A stretch of 64,000 nt of DNA, taken from NCBI GenBank assembly GCA_030407085.1, contig CM059587.1:29671001-29735000 (forward strand). Reading direction: 5' to 3'. The stretch comes from Trichopria drosophilae. Taxonomy: Eukaryota; Arthropoda; Insecta; Hymenoptera; Diapriidae. Both the position numbers and the translations under genes were made by a program. Below are positions 48,321-60,823 of the stretch, one piece after another; positions within the stretch are counted from its first letter, which is position 1; every line of letters begins with the position of its first letter. The notes under the pieces were generated by a model. It searched no databases. It was not told the DNA's origin and saw nothing but the letters and a program-made list of their open reading frames with translations.

Positions 48321-49049
48321 CCCGCATCCATAAAAATGAATTGCACAGCACTTTTCTTGCATTTTAAAGATGAACAATATTAAGAAAAAATAAGTTTGGA
48401 TAGAAGCATGTACAATAAATTCATTTTTTTAAGTAGGTATTAAAAATCTTGTGGCTTTTCCCACACATTCGAAATGAACAACAATGCAGTATTTTAATCT
48501 TTCATCAATATTAACTCAGATCATTTCTCGATGGTAATGTTTTTCGGCCAATTTGTTATTAGTCGAAATTAGCAAAAATTTCTGAAATATATATAACAAA
48601 CGCAGCAAATTTTAATTATAACAAATACTTTCTTCTGATTAGAAACTCGTGAGAATAAAGTAGTAAATTCCGAATCGATTACTCAAAGGCAAAAAACACC
48701 GACAGTTAAATTTGCCTCGACTCTGTAAATCTATCCACCGAGATTGAGAGCCTCTTACTATACAGTTACACGAGCGCTATGGTGGGTAAAACAGGGAACT
48801 GTTCAAGACGACGGGTAATCGGCAAAAAAAGTAAGGGTCAGCCGAGTGCAACCGGTGCAACCCGCCGATGCAACCTAACTCTCGGTGATGCACCCGCAGT
48901 CGATCCTCAGATTTCCAGAGTAACGCATGTACGCATATATTTACTTTCGGATTTTTCGAAAAATGACAGTTGTACAAATATTTTCTTGGTCGTGCTTTTT
49001 AACTAATTGACACTACAAGAATCGTGATAGAGTCCGTTCCATTTGTTAT

Positions 49050-49250
49050 TTGTTCGAAATAGGCAGTGATGAAAATCGAGAAAGTTTATTCAGTGATTTG
49101 CAACGTAGTGATCAATTACTGTGTTTAAATTGTTTCGAGGAATGCATCGTATTTGCTGACAAGTCCAATTGTTTAATTCAATCGGCAGTGTCAAACATGC
49201 AAAAGGTTTCATGTGTAGAAAAGTTCTGTAAAGATTTAGTTTGGATGTAA
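49050..49250 (+). CDS. Short Cys-containing open frame, unrecognised
   Basis: A 66-codon frame opens with MFEIGSDENRESLF and contains several cysteines (LLCLNCFEEC and others). Its TAA is followed about 20 nt later by AATAAA, so it could be the tail of a terminal exon; a possible acceptor (AAATAG) lies just upstream. Its last third is inside a segment duplicated at about 53.6-53.95 kb, where the frame is broken. I do not recognise the protein. It may be a remnant of a small duplicated gene or may be non-coding. Confidence 0.2.
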   Translation: MFEIGSDENRESLFSDLQRSDQLLCLNCFEECIVFADKSNCLIQSAVSNMQKVSCVEKFCKDLVWM

Positions 49251-49480
49251 ATTAGTAAGTACTACTGTCAATAAAAAATCTTGTTTCAATTTTTAAAGTT
49301 CCAGATTTTTATTAAACATAAGTATAGGTTTATTAAGTTATACAATTAATAATTGAATATAATCGAAAACGTTACTCGGTAACTCTAATAGCATCTTCAA
49401 CACTATAAGGTAGATAAATCTTTGGTTGGCAAGAATAAACTATTTATAAGCTGCCTGTAATTTATTCATTCTTTCTGTTA
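49180..49480 (-). pseudogene. Exon-like module, copy 1 of a local duplication
   Basis: This segment resembles 53,620-53,955 over roughly 200-300 bp (about 70% by eye). On the minus strand both copies keep an acceptor-like AATAAA(T)TACAG followed by a short frame containing C-x-P-x-I-Y-x-P-Y-S-x-x-D. In this copy the frame runs on to IRVTE and a stop, but a stop codon sits just upstream of the shared Cys. The shape suggests a terminal exon of an unknown gene, duplicated and decaying. I cannot name the family, and the differences between copies mostly change amino acids, so selection is not evident. Confidence 0.3.
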
Positions 49481-50549
49481 CGTTTCTGAAATTTGTATAA
49501 ACATTCTCTAAATCTTTGAATGGGAACCCAGGTTTACATTTTGACTAAAGAATAACTATACTTCCAAGAAAAGTAACAGAATTGGGATTAAAAAAATTAC
49601 ATCTCTTTTAATTAGAAATAAATTCTCTAGTTAAATTATATTTATACTCTCAAGAATGTAAATTTTCTTTTTAAGAGGAATTGAAGTATTTATAGTTTTT
49701 GAATTTTGTAATCTAGTCTTTATCATTGTTTTGATTTTTCAAATTGCATATTTCCCTTTTTACTAATATTTACTAAACTAGAAGTTTAGTACAAAACCCG
49801 GCCAGGCTGATATTTTCCTCACTATCAGTGGTTTATATCAGAATCTGAACGATGAATATTATTATATGATTATTTATTATCTTGTAAATTGATCGTATTA
49901 GCCGCGTAGATTTCTAAATATTTATGTTTATTTTAGAGCGGTCGACAGATACTTTTATTTTTGAAACTATTCGTTTATTTAAGTTTGCAATTCACTGATA
50001 TATCACAATTCTGCCTTTTAAAAGCTGATTTTATTTGAAATTCTGTTTAATTATAATATAGAATTAATGAAAAGTTCTTGGAGTACTACTGCTTATAAAA
50101 CAAGAAATTATTATAATTTATTATAACGATGACATATATATATTTTAGCCATTTTTACAATTTATTACATATTTACAAATTATTACTACTATATACTATA
50201 TTTACAAATTTACAAATTATACATATAGCTATTTTTAAAAATCATATAATATAGTTACTTAATTTTAATTACTTAAGAATAACTAACACAATAAACAAAA
50301 AACTGGTCACTAATAAATAATTAATCATCCTTAGTAATAAAAAAGCAAAGGAACTACTAATTCGTTAATTAATTCAATTTTCTTTCGTAAAAAGAAATTG
50401 TTATTATTTTTGAGGTATTAAGAAATTGAAACTGTTATTGCATTTATAGTTTTTTAATAATGAAGGTTTAAAAAGTAGATCAATTTCTGTGATAAAACGA
50501 CTATTCAAAAAACAAATTCAGAAGTCACAAGAAAAATATTGCAAAAACA

Positions 50550-50600
50550 TTAACCCATTAACGCCCAAATTGCATTGTTTGCATGGTGCAATTTCCATGT
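50550..50600. mobile_element. Single piggyBac-like terminus
   Basis: TTAACCCATTAACGCCCAAA repeats the left end of the 46-47 kb foldback. The partner end was not found downstream, so this is a truncated or diverged copy. A plus frame at 50,635-50,895 and minus frame at 50,550-50,807 follow, both unrecognised. Confidence 0.4.
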
Positions 50601-50895
50601 AGTAAAACATTGAAAAGAAGACTGACAAACAAATTTGAGTATCTTGTCGACTATTTTACGATTTTTTTTTCTAACCGAGAACGGGATTTTTGTCAAGGAG
50701 AAATTGTATGAAAAATACACAAAATGTTTGTACGTTAAAGATACGGCATTAGATTTCGCTTTTCTCTCACATACAATATTAAAAACAGCGATTAATTTTT
50801 TTGTCAAATTCAGAACATGTTTGTCTAATGATAGTATAATTTTTATAGGGTTTTGTTCTTTAAATTTAATTCCAACATCGGTTTTGAAATTATAA

Positions 50896-53187
50896 TTATT
50901 TAAAAAATTTATTTGAATAATGTACTTGAGAATTTTTGCCCCATTTTTCTCTTACATATGATTGACTATAATTTTTTTCCCTAGAGGTTTCCCGGGTCTC
51001 TGACCTCGAAAATGTGATCAGAATTTCCAAATTCATTATGGCGAACGAAAAATACGTACAAATTTGGAGCCAATCGCATGTATTCGGATCGGATTGTTAA
51101 ATAGATTCTTGAAATAAATTATTTAAATAATTTATAATTTCAAAACTGAGACCACAAAAACACTATACAAATATTTGTTCCCTGTAAATATTATACAATC
51201 CTCAGATAAACATATTTCGAATTTTGCTAAAAAATGTCACCAAATATCCCGTCGTTTTAAATATTATATCTAAGGAAAAACAAAATCCAATGTCGTATCT
51301 TTAAAGTACAAACACTTTGTGCACTTTTTATGCACTTTCCCATTGCCAAAAATCTCGTTTCGGGTAATTTCGGTTAAAGTTAAAAAAACACATTTTTAAC
51401 GTAAATTCGACAATATTAAGAGGAATTCATTTTTTTCGCCAATTTGTCCGTTTTATTTGTAATGTTTTACGGCATAGAAGTTGCACCATTCGATAAGTGT
51501 ATGTAATTTTAAGGCCATTTGTTTCAAAAAAAATATAGAAATTACTTGTTCCAAAAATCTTTAATAGTACTTGAAGTCACGGAGTGGATTTTTCTCTATC
51601 GTCGACAACACCAAAAATGTGTTTCCTTTTTGAAATAATGCAAATAAAATTAAATACGTCCTATCTGGACAAAACGGCTACATTAAATTTAAAAAAATCT
51701 ACATCCGAGTACCGCCTTTTACAGCGTACATGACACGAGTGAGATGTTGTGACTAATATTAGCCGTAATCTATTGCAAAAATGTAAGAAAAAATGATATA
51801 AGAGATGTAACTCGTTTCAAATTATTTTTTAAATCGAAGGAAGAAAATATGGCTCTCCTTATTTATCCTAAAGAACAACATGTCCATTTCATGCAAAATA
51901 ATTTCGGAGATGTCAACATTGTTCCTCGGCCCAACTAGAAATCAAATCCAAATGGATAAATGTTAACACCATTCTTATGTATTTAAGTAACTCTGTGCTT
52001 TTATAATAGATTTGGTAGAATCGGTTGAATTCGATATGCCCTTTCATCATTCACTCATTAATCAATAACAAAATTGCTGCTATATTTTAAGAAGAAGTCT
52101 GTCAATTCTTCAATCTACATATCATATAATAGCATCAAAACAACAATAATCATTCATTCTAAATCACTAAACATTAGATAATAATCAACAAAAAAGTAGG
52201 ACTTCGATGCACTTTAGAAAAAAATTATCACTTAAAAATATTATTCCTTTTATCGATTTATCATATGTAATTTATTGTTTATCGTCAATATGTATAAAAT
52301 ATTATTGGCTATTTGCGAAAGTTGCTGCTTTCCTCCTGGTGTGAAGAAAATGGAATACGTTACCGCGGACGCAAGTGTATACCATTCTCTCGCTACGCAC
52401 AGCCCCAAAGCCCGTGCGACCTATAAGGTTACATTTTGCGTCCTTGGTACATAATGTACTATTTTTTATTCAGTACGGGTAAAATGGGCATTCTACGCCT
52501 CGTTTTTGGGGCGTAAAATGACCAATGTATTAAGATAGAAATTTTGCTGAGTCATCATTGTTAAAAATCATTGGAAAGTGGTCATTTTTCACACTTATTG
52601 AATCAAAAAATTATGTTCGTATCACCGGCGTAAATTTTTACACCGGGAAGGAGATCAGTTATTTTAAGCCCTTGATACGAAAAGAACTATTTTGTCTTCG
52701 GGTCGCAAAATCAAAATTCACGTCCTATATAAAGACCGCAAAATACTAAAAGTAAGACCTAGGCTGCCACACATAGAAACATTAAAACAGTTTACGAATA
52801 TCAACTTAGAAATTAACGTTTAAATATTTGGAAGGGAACTAATTATAAACATGAGTTTATGAATACATAATATACTTGGTGCGCTAATGGATATTATTTA
52901 TTATACATGTAAGAAACAATAACACAAAGGACTTCATGTGGCTCTTCATCAAAAATACTTATTATCACCTTTATGTTGATTTTGAAATAAATAATTATGT
53001 ATTAACAATAAGTATAAGTAAATGTCTCGACCGTTTTAATTTAATCAAGTAAACAAAAAAATTCTAGCCTTTGATACTAGTACTAACATCGGTTACACCA
53101 ACATCTAGTACTAATATCACAGTCTAGAGTGTCTTCTTCATTTTATTACTGCTTAAAAGTTATATCCCGGCATTTAATGCAATGTAA
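50896..53187. other. No gene seen
   Basis: AT-rich sequence. A 63-codon plus frame (52,558-52,749) near GGGCGTAAAATGACC has no motif. A moderately GC-rich patch lies at 52,330-52,440. Confidence 0.4.
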
Positions 53188-53322
53188 ACTGAAAAATATT
53201 TACACAAAATTAAAAGTGATTATCGCGTTCAGGGCAAGGATGTCATTAGCCTTGCTGAAGAGCACAACATGACATCTTGGTCCGAAACTCATTTAGACAA
53301 TAGTTTAAATTATAACAGCTAG
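53188..53322 (+). pseudogene. 44-codon protein-like frame, unrecognised
   Basis: After a TAA, an open frame with no ATG at its start runs TEKYLHKIKSDYRVQGK, continues with charged, protein-like composition through SLAEEHNMTSWSET, and stops at TAG. Codon composition looks less AT-driven than the surroundings. It may be a fragment of a gene or element. No homology is recognised and chance is possible. Confidence 0.15.
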
Positions 53323-53619
53323 AGGGATAGGTTTTAATATTAAATCCAATATAATGTGATTCTAAATTTTTACATATAAGTACCGGATGATTTATTACGC
53401 TAGACGTAAACTGATATCCCAGTTACGTCGTATCATGCATTTGTTTACTTTTCACATTTAGTATGAGAACCGTATTACCGAGATAGTCATATTTGTTTAT
53501 TTAATTAAATTATATATTAAATTCAAATATTGTAATGAAATATTATAGTAATATTAAAATAAAAGTAATTCTTTTGTTTCTTTAAAATCAGAACTATTAT
53601 CATATTGGGGGGATTAAAT

Positions 53620-53955
53620 CAACAGCATCAAACATGTAAAAGATTTAATTTATAGCTAATCATCAAAATGAAACGATCTGATCAAAAGATGGACAATAAA
53701 CAAAACCCGCTGCATGACAGGTGCCTCTCACCTAAGCATATTAATGAGAAATATTGAAAATCCTGTTTCAATTTTTAAATTCACTAAAAATGAGTGGATT
53801 TATTAAGTCGTATATTAATAATTATTGAAGATAACCGAAAATGTTATCGTACATCTATCCTACTCAAACATCTTTAAGACTATAAGGTACATAAATATTT
53901 GGTTCGCACAAATAAAGAAATGCGGTGTCTGTATTTTATTAAATGCATTCTTTTT
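53620..53955 (-). pseudogene. Exon-like module, copy 2 of a local duplication
   Basis: This is the partner of 49,180-49,480. After an acceptor-like AATAAAATACAG the minus frame reads TAFLYLCEPNIYVPYSLKDV and then a stop, shorter than copy 1. The adjoining plus-strand sequence also matches copy 1 (a CAGCATCAAACATG stretch), so the duplication was of DNA and not only of an exon. It lies about 0.5 kb beyond the end of the metalloproteinase gene on the same strand, but no motif ties it to that family. Confidence 0.3.
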
Positions 53956-54466
53956 CGTTTCTATTATGATCTAAAATACAAAAGTTCCTTAGAAATAATA
54001 CTTATTTTATTCGCTACAATTGGTAGTTTTTTATGTACATTCATAATTATTTGGGTTTGATCACGTCATGCAAACCTCATCTGGTGTGAAATTCATCTTC
54101 AACCCCTCTGCTCATGTTCTACTCCGTTCATCCATAGACGTTCACCGTTAACGCCTTCTAATAATTTTCAGCATCCATCAGTCTCCATTAAGTTTGCTCA
54201 GTTGCAACTTCAATGGTTCCATTGTATTTCGACAATACCTTAGGAATTTTCCCATACTAATACTCCAGGGTATAATACTTGCGGTTTATGTTGCATATAT
54301 GTCTAGACTGCGGCATACGTTCAACTATCAACCTTATGTGTATTTTTATGTTCTTGGGATTAAATCTGCCTTGTACGTGTGTTAAGGCTACATGATCGTG
54401 TCGTGCAAGTACCTGAAACATTATTTAACATCCTTCGTTAATAATAATAATAATATACTGTACATG

Positions 54467-56974
54467 TTACATTATTGAATCTTTAAGAAAAGTGTACGTA
54501 CATTCATTACTATCGACCAAAGTACTTGGCGGACATTGAAAGAAATCCGACAAATCCATGAGGATCTCATTGCTTCCATTGCCTTTTAAAAGTGGCTGCA
54601 ATTAATACATTCATCAGTTATTTGAGCATTAAAATTTATAATGTAAACGTATAACTTAATTTTAAAATTAAAAAAAAACAAAGGAAAATTCGAAAGTCTT
54701 TATTATTTGGTAGGTATAACATTTTTCGAAATCTACTGTTCGATTGCTAGTAGTTAGTAAGTTTCTTAAAAAGAGACTAATAACAATTAAATATTTTTTT
54801 AGAATCAGATAAACTTTTTTATGTATTGAAACTTTGCTCTAAAATAAGATTTTTGCTGTAATTCTTTTCGAAAAAATGTATAAGCCTTACCAAAAAGTTT
54901 GCATCCCGAACGACGTTTATCTTGTTCCTTTGGAATATATGTAATAAGTCTCCAATTCGCGCCGCTGCATTTATTCCTCCGAAATCCTTTATGGTTTCTA
55001 TTGTGCCTTTATTCTGTATGCTATTGGTGATGTCATCATAACTATATACTTGATCTCCTTTGAACAAATATATACGATCATCAGATTCCGTCGACTTTAT
55101 TGCAGCATCAATCTTGTTGATTGAGTCTCCATTGTTGGGATCCTGTAGATCTAATAATTTTGGAAATCCAGCATCCAGTTCACCATTCGTATACCTCCAA
55201 TAATGGGGACTCTGCAATGCATAATTTAATTAAAATCACTATTTTTATGTTGTGCTTATATATTTTTAAAGTAATTTATATATGGTGCAGTATATTTCAG
55301 CGACTTATTGTTAGTATATTGTTAACGAATGGTGGAAGGGCTGTGAAATAAAACGCGTGATTTGATCGGCCACAAACTAAAATTCAACTTTATTCCGATC
55401 AATCGGTGACGACCCGATCGCGACGCGAACTTCCTCACCCCACGACGTCCCTAAACGTACTCTCTCAACCCGATCGTCACTTTTTCACATCTTAGTTCGA
55501 TCTTTCAAAACTCCCGAACATTTAAATAGACTACGACGTCATGTTACACATCGATATCATACTATTCGAATTACAAATAATTTTATCGAGATCGTCACCA
55601 TTTCGAAGGGCCTTTTACATAATTTACCTAACAGGCCTGCTTCATTTCGAGAGGTACCCCCATTCGGGTGTGCAATGGCGTAGGGAAACCACCTCTGTGG
55701 GAAAAACCTACGCCGGGTACCGCAGATGATAAAACATCGATTCCGTCCGTAACATATATATTTATACCATAATCTCTGCGAAGACGAGTGAACATAAATG
55801 TTTAAAAATTCAACCCACATCCATTTCATTCTAATATCACGAATGGAACCGTGAAAAGGCTAAAAAATTACTGACCATATATCGAAATCACTAGACTCTT
55901 AATTAACATTAATCATAACTAAAGGACTTTTACTATGACATAACATTAAAAAGTTGCCAAACTAAATTATGATATAAAAAAATACAAACCTTGAAGAAAA
56001 ATACTCGATTTTTTTCCAAATTTGCATACGCTGCATCCACGGGAACTTCTACTTCTTTCCATATATCTTGAATCAAGCCTTCGGAAATCGGCATCCGGAG
56101 TTTGTTAAATTGCGTATAAGTGTTATCTAATTGAATAAGAACCAAAATTTAATACGGTTTAAAGTAACTCAATGTATATTGGGTGTAAGGGCTTATAAGC
56201 ATGTACACATACCATGCAAAACGTACGCAGTTGAATCTGGGGCTTCAAATGCAGCATCTATTGGTCGAGGTCCAGTACAAAACGAAGGTGTAAGTGGTGT
56301 TTTTAAGCCATTTAGAAATCTAAAATATCTTTTATTGGTTGGTTTCTTTTTCTGGTAATGTTGGTATAATTTCTGCAACATTTAATTAAGAGTCAATCTT
56401 TCAGGCATAGTGAATGAAACACAATGAAAATAACAAATTAAGGACTTAGCACAAACCTTTATTCCGTTAATGTCATCTTGTTGTAATTTATAATCAGAGA
56501 CGTATTGATAATAAGCATTCATAGCTGGCAATGGATCAGAATGTGTTTGGGAATGAGCAAGTCCAAGCACATGTCCTAGTTCATGCGTAATCGTTTGAAA
56601 TAAATCCACTGTTCCCCATGCTCCATTTGTTGAAAATATCTTTTCTTTGTTGAGATGGAGTTGACCTTTTTCCTCAATGTCATAAGGTGCAAACGCATGG
56701 GCTATCGTAGAATTTTTCAACCGAGCGCATAAAATCGAGTTTATTTTATGAACACTGTCTTCAAAACTTATATGTATATCAGCTTTCGAATCCTAAAAAT
56801 AACAAATATGCATAAAGCCTTATGTAATACTCTCCTCCACATAATTATTATGCACAATTCTTAGACATTGTGTTTTCCGTACATTGTTACAGTTCAGGAT
56901 GTAAAGAAGCAATAATATTGTCTCTAACACTTTATGCAATTTTATTTATAATTGACCAATAAAGACAATTATTA

Positions 56975-57020
<46 letters not shown>

Positions 57021-58227
57021 AACTCATACCTACCCAAATAGTTTCGCGGAATTTGAGACCTGAGGCTGTTGACCACATATTGAGAGATTTATTTATTATA
57101 CTCTTCACGGTCGATTCAGAAATGTAATCAGGTAAGCTTCTGGTTTTGAAGTGCCACCTTAACTCTGCCTTGTTCCATCTCGGCGCTAATTATAAATGTA
57201 TAAAATAATTCTACGTTATTAACAATGAAACTTGCAGTAAGCATACCGTACTTTAAATTATAAAAAAATGTCGTGGCACATGTTTGGTGGCTTTATTACT
57301 AAGAAGGTACGGCTTATTTATGTTATATAAAGGCTGAAACTTTGCGGTCATATTGCAAATGTACTTGGTGATCATTTTATTATACTCAAAGTATTATTTA
57401 AATTGTGGAGAAAGTAAACGCTAATTTATGTAGATATAATAAATAGAAAAAAACTTACACCCACTACAAAGCGCGTATCTCTTTTGCCTTGTGTGATCTT
57501 CCAGTTCAGGTACTTTATGTCCAGGTTGAGCTGTGAACTCGGCTATGCCTGTGTTTATTGGAGCTTGAAAAGAAATACCAGACTTTCGTTTAATATTATA
57601 CATATAATATATGTATATAAATGAGAAGAGCAAATTAAAACATTTAGTTTATCAATATTTCATTAACAACGCGTGTTTTGAGGGCCTAATCTCTAGACAT
57701 GCAAGAAAGAAGCATAGCCATTTTCCTATGTTTTGTTTCATATGTTCAATGCACAATATCAGATTTGCATTCGGAAAATCAACATTTTCCAATGTTTGGA
57801 TTAAAAGATTTTAGTTAAAAGAGTTCTTTTCTTGTTTATTTCACGACTAAATATTAAGTAAACTGTGTGTCATTTTTATCTAGTAATATATGCATTCTTT
57901 ATCAAAACAAATGATGTTAGAGACCTCTGACAAATCATCCGTTAACTCAAATCCTTTCCTTCACTACCTTAGTTCTATTTTTTCTCATTACATTTTATAT
58001 GTTAGTTGCTATAATTTAATTAACTTATTAGGAAACCTGTAAGTACATTTTATATTAATTTTAAAAAACGTTTACGCGTGGCTAAAATCTTGTAATTCTT
58101 TTGTTGTTTAAATAGTATAATCAAATACACCAAATCAAAGAAACTCACCACAAAGTCCAAAAATGCTCTCACGAAAAACGCCGATAAAGCAAAAGACCGC
58201 GATTTGGATGCCGATTCGAAGCATCAT
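54467..58227 (-). CDS. Secreted matrix metalloproteinase with hemopexin domain, 8 exons, prodomain reduced
   Basis: Reading the minus strand, eight exons join in phase with GT-AG introns: 58227-58149, 57563-57459, 57185-57034, 56792-56457, 56372-56213, 56126-55990, 55211-54891 and 54595-54467 (1,419 nt, about 472 aa, TAA stop). The start is the first of two ATGs, followed by a hydrophobic signal peptide (about residues 1-24). A short segment ends in RQKR (52-55), a furin-type site, and the catalytic domain begins YALCSG. The zinc site is HELGHVLGLAH (182-192) with E183 as general base; the Met-turn is probably M203 in LPAMNAYYQ. A short Lys-rich linker leads to four hemopexin blades with starts near D263, D/A in exon 6, D/A in exon 7 and NAAAR. 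C256 and C451 fit the usual blade 1-blade 4 disulfide. Family knowledge: such enzymes cleave extracellular matrix proteins. The roughly 80-residue prodomain with PRCGxPD is absent, and none was seen in intron 1. No GPI-type tail is visible, so a secreted form is inferred. No AATAAA was found close to the stop. Confidence 0.9.
56973..57019. repeat. (ATT)n microsatellite in the metalloproteinase gene
   Basis: An almost pure TTA/ATT trinucleotide run of about 45 bp lies in the intron between exons 3 and 4, just downstream of the exon 3 donor (GTAGGT). It is probably length-polymorphic and has no visible coding role. Confidence 0.9.
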
Positions 58228-59929
58228 TTTTAATTAGTGAGTGACAATAGCAGTTAGAAGAACAACTACATAATGATGCTGTTCTCATTCGGTTGTACGC
58301 TGTATCGTTGGGGATGTAAATATTTTAAAAAATATTTGGTTATTTGCGTACGAAAGTTATCATTGAACTAATTCTTCCCAGTCGGCGTTCGGAAATTTCG
58401 TTTGTCTGATATGAGAAAACTCCCCATACGGAATCAACGTAATCACAAATACGTCAGTCAGTTCAAAATATTTGATTGCGGGAGTTACAAAGGTCGTCAT
58501 GATGCACGAGATATCTGTTTATGGGCAGTAGCTGCGCTGCAGCCGGATACAGAGCATAAAAACGTGGTTATCGGGGTGCTTTTTCACTACAAATTTCCCG
58601 AATAAAATTTTCCGAAATTAGGAAAAAGCTGCCAAAAGTTATTCAAATGATAGATCTATCATTATACTTTCGTGTGGAATTGGAGATTCTAATAGTATAG
58701 TTAAATGTGGACCAAACAACTGCACTGAGAAAAAATATATAGTTATGTTTACTGTATACGAAACTAGGTATATTGAGTAATTTAAACTTTATTTTATATG
58801 AATTGAATAAATGTTGTTCAATCGGTATCATAATTCGGTTTGAAGAACTTACATGTAGTTGAATTATGTTGCAGCGTAACGTAGTTATTTTTATTATTTA
58901 GATAGTAACACTAAGTTATACTTATGTATTAGTACCTCACGTAAAAGATTTAAAAATACCCATATCGCAAATCCGGATATACATGGTGAGAAATCAATGG
59001 AATACTATTTAAGGGAAGTCAAATAGTTTAAATCTCCCTATGGTTGGTATTCTCAATCTTCCTGATCCTTCAGATAGAGTACTTTTGGGATCAATGCCAA
59101 AAGCGGTTCTATATTCGCGAAGATGATTGCTCTCAATATTTGCTTCATATTTTATTTCCATGTCGAAATATAATATTAGTATGTAATACTTAAAAGTAAC
59201 TCTATCCATGGCCGTTTCTCCGATACGAATCAAACTTTGTACACGCCTAAGGCATCTTAAAATAGTAGACACGTACTATTGGTATCCTGAGTGATCCTCT
59301 TCAAATTGAAATCACCCAAAAAATACTAATATAAAACGAAAATTGGGTTACCATGCGTTAGTTGCTTTTCACTATATCGCAAATAGAAGAACTGTAGTAC
59401 ACTATTAAAAATTTCTCTAGCAATTTCCTGAAAGAGTAACCGAAATTTTTGTCGTTACGGTTTCAGAATTTTACGAAACAGAGTTTAGTAATTTTCTAAA
59501 ATATTTTGGTAATTTTATGAAATCTCTTGATAATTTTATTTTAAATTTTTTTTTGAATTTTTAAAAATATTTCTTGATTTTGTTTCCTAAAATTCTGAAA
59601 CGATAACAATAAAAAACATCCGTTACTATTTCAAAAAATTCCGACAGAAATTTCTAACAGTGTACTAATCGAAGTGTTCTTTCTACTAATCTAAAAGCAA
59701 CAAATAATATTTGATTAATGAAGTAGTAGTTTTTCACTTTTTATTTCAAAATTGATTAGTAATTGAATAAGTTTTACCTGTTATACCTTTTTCAGCTTTT
59801 TATTCATGATTTAGTCGTTTTTAACTAATTCAAATTTAGAAATGTTATTACGTAATTGTCTATTACTTTTTTCAATTACGAATTAAGATAATTAAGATAA
59901 TTGCAAACTATGCAACATTCATAATTTTA
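58228..59929. other. Upstream region of the metalloproteinase
   Basis: This lies 5' of the protease on the minus strand. No TATA box is obvious close to the start; the sequence just before the ATG is TTAAAA. CACTGAGAAAAAATATATAG at 58,723 looks like one end of a small inverted-repeat element, without a visible partner. Small frames at 58,402-58,605 and 59,009-59,272 are unrecognised. Confidence 0.4.
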
Positions 59930-60095
59930 GGAGTCACTGATTATAAATTTGGTAACTGATTTTTCAAATTCTATAAATTCAAAATGCAGATCAAATATAG
60001 CAATAGCTACTGGGGAGCTTTGGGATTACGGAATATCAATTTGGTGTCAGATTCTTAATATTCAAAATAGCGGATTCAATGTAGCCAAATAATTG
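59930..60095. repeat. Dispersed 122 bp-type tandem repeat, degenerate copy
   Basis: Two degenerate units with TCACTGATTATAAATTTGG and GGGATTACGGAATATC followed by TTCAAAATAGCGGATTCAA match the family at 1.5-1.8 kb. No gene is seen here. Confidence 0.45.
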
Positions 60096-60499
60096 CAACC
60101 GTTAGTGCATTCTCTGAAAAATAGCGCTTATAATCAATTTTAATTTTGTAAAAACAGTATTAATCATTTTATATTTCATTAAAAAGGCCATATATAATTT
60201 GGTATAATATTACTACATATTTCATATAAAGTTTAGCTCATGAAAAATTAAGAAATGAAGTTTTAGAAGACAATATCAGTGCTGTCATTGCAGCTTTTAA
60301 TAAATAATATGAATATTTCTTAATTTCTTGACATCATTATTTAATAAATTTGATACTAAATGTATATTTTTGAATGTCATAAGCCCTACTGACGAGTACC
60401 AAATGAGATCAAGGTGCCAAATGCATGTTTACAATAGTTCAAATCATAAATGCTAAAGGGACGATTTCTTCCACCAACCCCAGTCGCGTAAATCCGTAA

Positions 60500-60823
60500 A
60501 TAAATACTTTCTTGGGATTACGGTCCTTTGATAGTTAATTGCTGAAGGCGAATAAAATCAAAATCCACTGAAATTTCCGTTTCGGTCTCAATATAGGCCA
60601 TCGTCAGAAACCTATTAAATTTCCCCAATCGAAACATTCGTCATTTTTTACAAAGTTTTTTGCACAGTTTTTTGTTCCATTTCAGGTCTAATACTTTCGA
60701 TACAACGAATAACTTAAAATCCGAAATGAAACCACAAAAGATGTTGAAACTTGTGCTCATTGACTAACTTTCAATTCAAAACATTTTAGAAAAGGACCAT
60801 AATCCAAAGAAAGCTTTTATTTA
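60500..60823. repeat. Inverted repeat with Penelope-like phrase
   Basis: TAAATACTTTCTTGGGATTA at the left is inverse to TAATCCAAAGAAAGCTTTTA at the right, each next to CGGTCCTTT/AAAGGACCAT. Between them lies CCGTTTCGGTCTCAATATAG then GGCCATCGTCAGAAACC, a phrase like those in Penelope-type 3' regions. No reading frame survives. Confidence 0.4.

Noticed and set aside
49440..49540. Minus frame FPFKDLENVYTNFRNVTE as an extra exon
   Set aside because: If the acceptor at about 49,444 is real, this stretch is intron; it has no counterpart in the duplicated copy.
54300..54466. A ninth metalloproteinase exon after a GTACGT donor in exon 8
   Set aside because: A possible acceptor exists (TGTTTCAG) but the next frame stops within a few codons, and exon 8 already supplies the closing cysteine and a stop.
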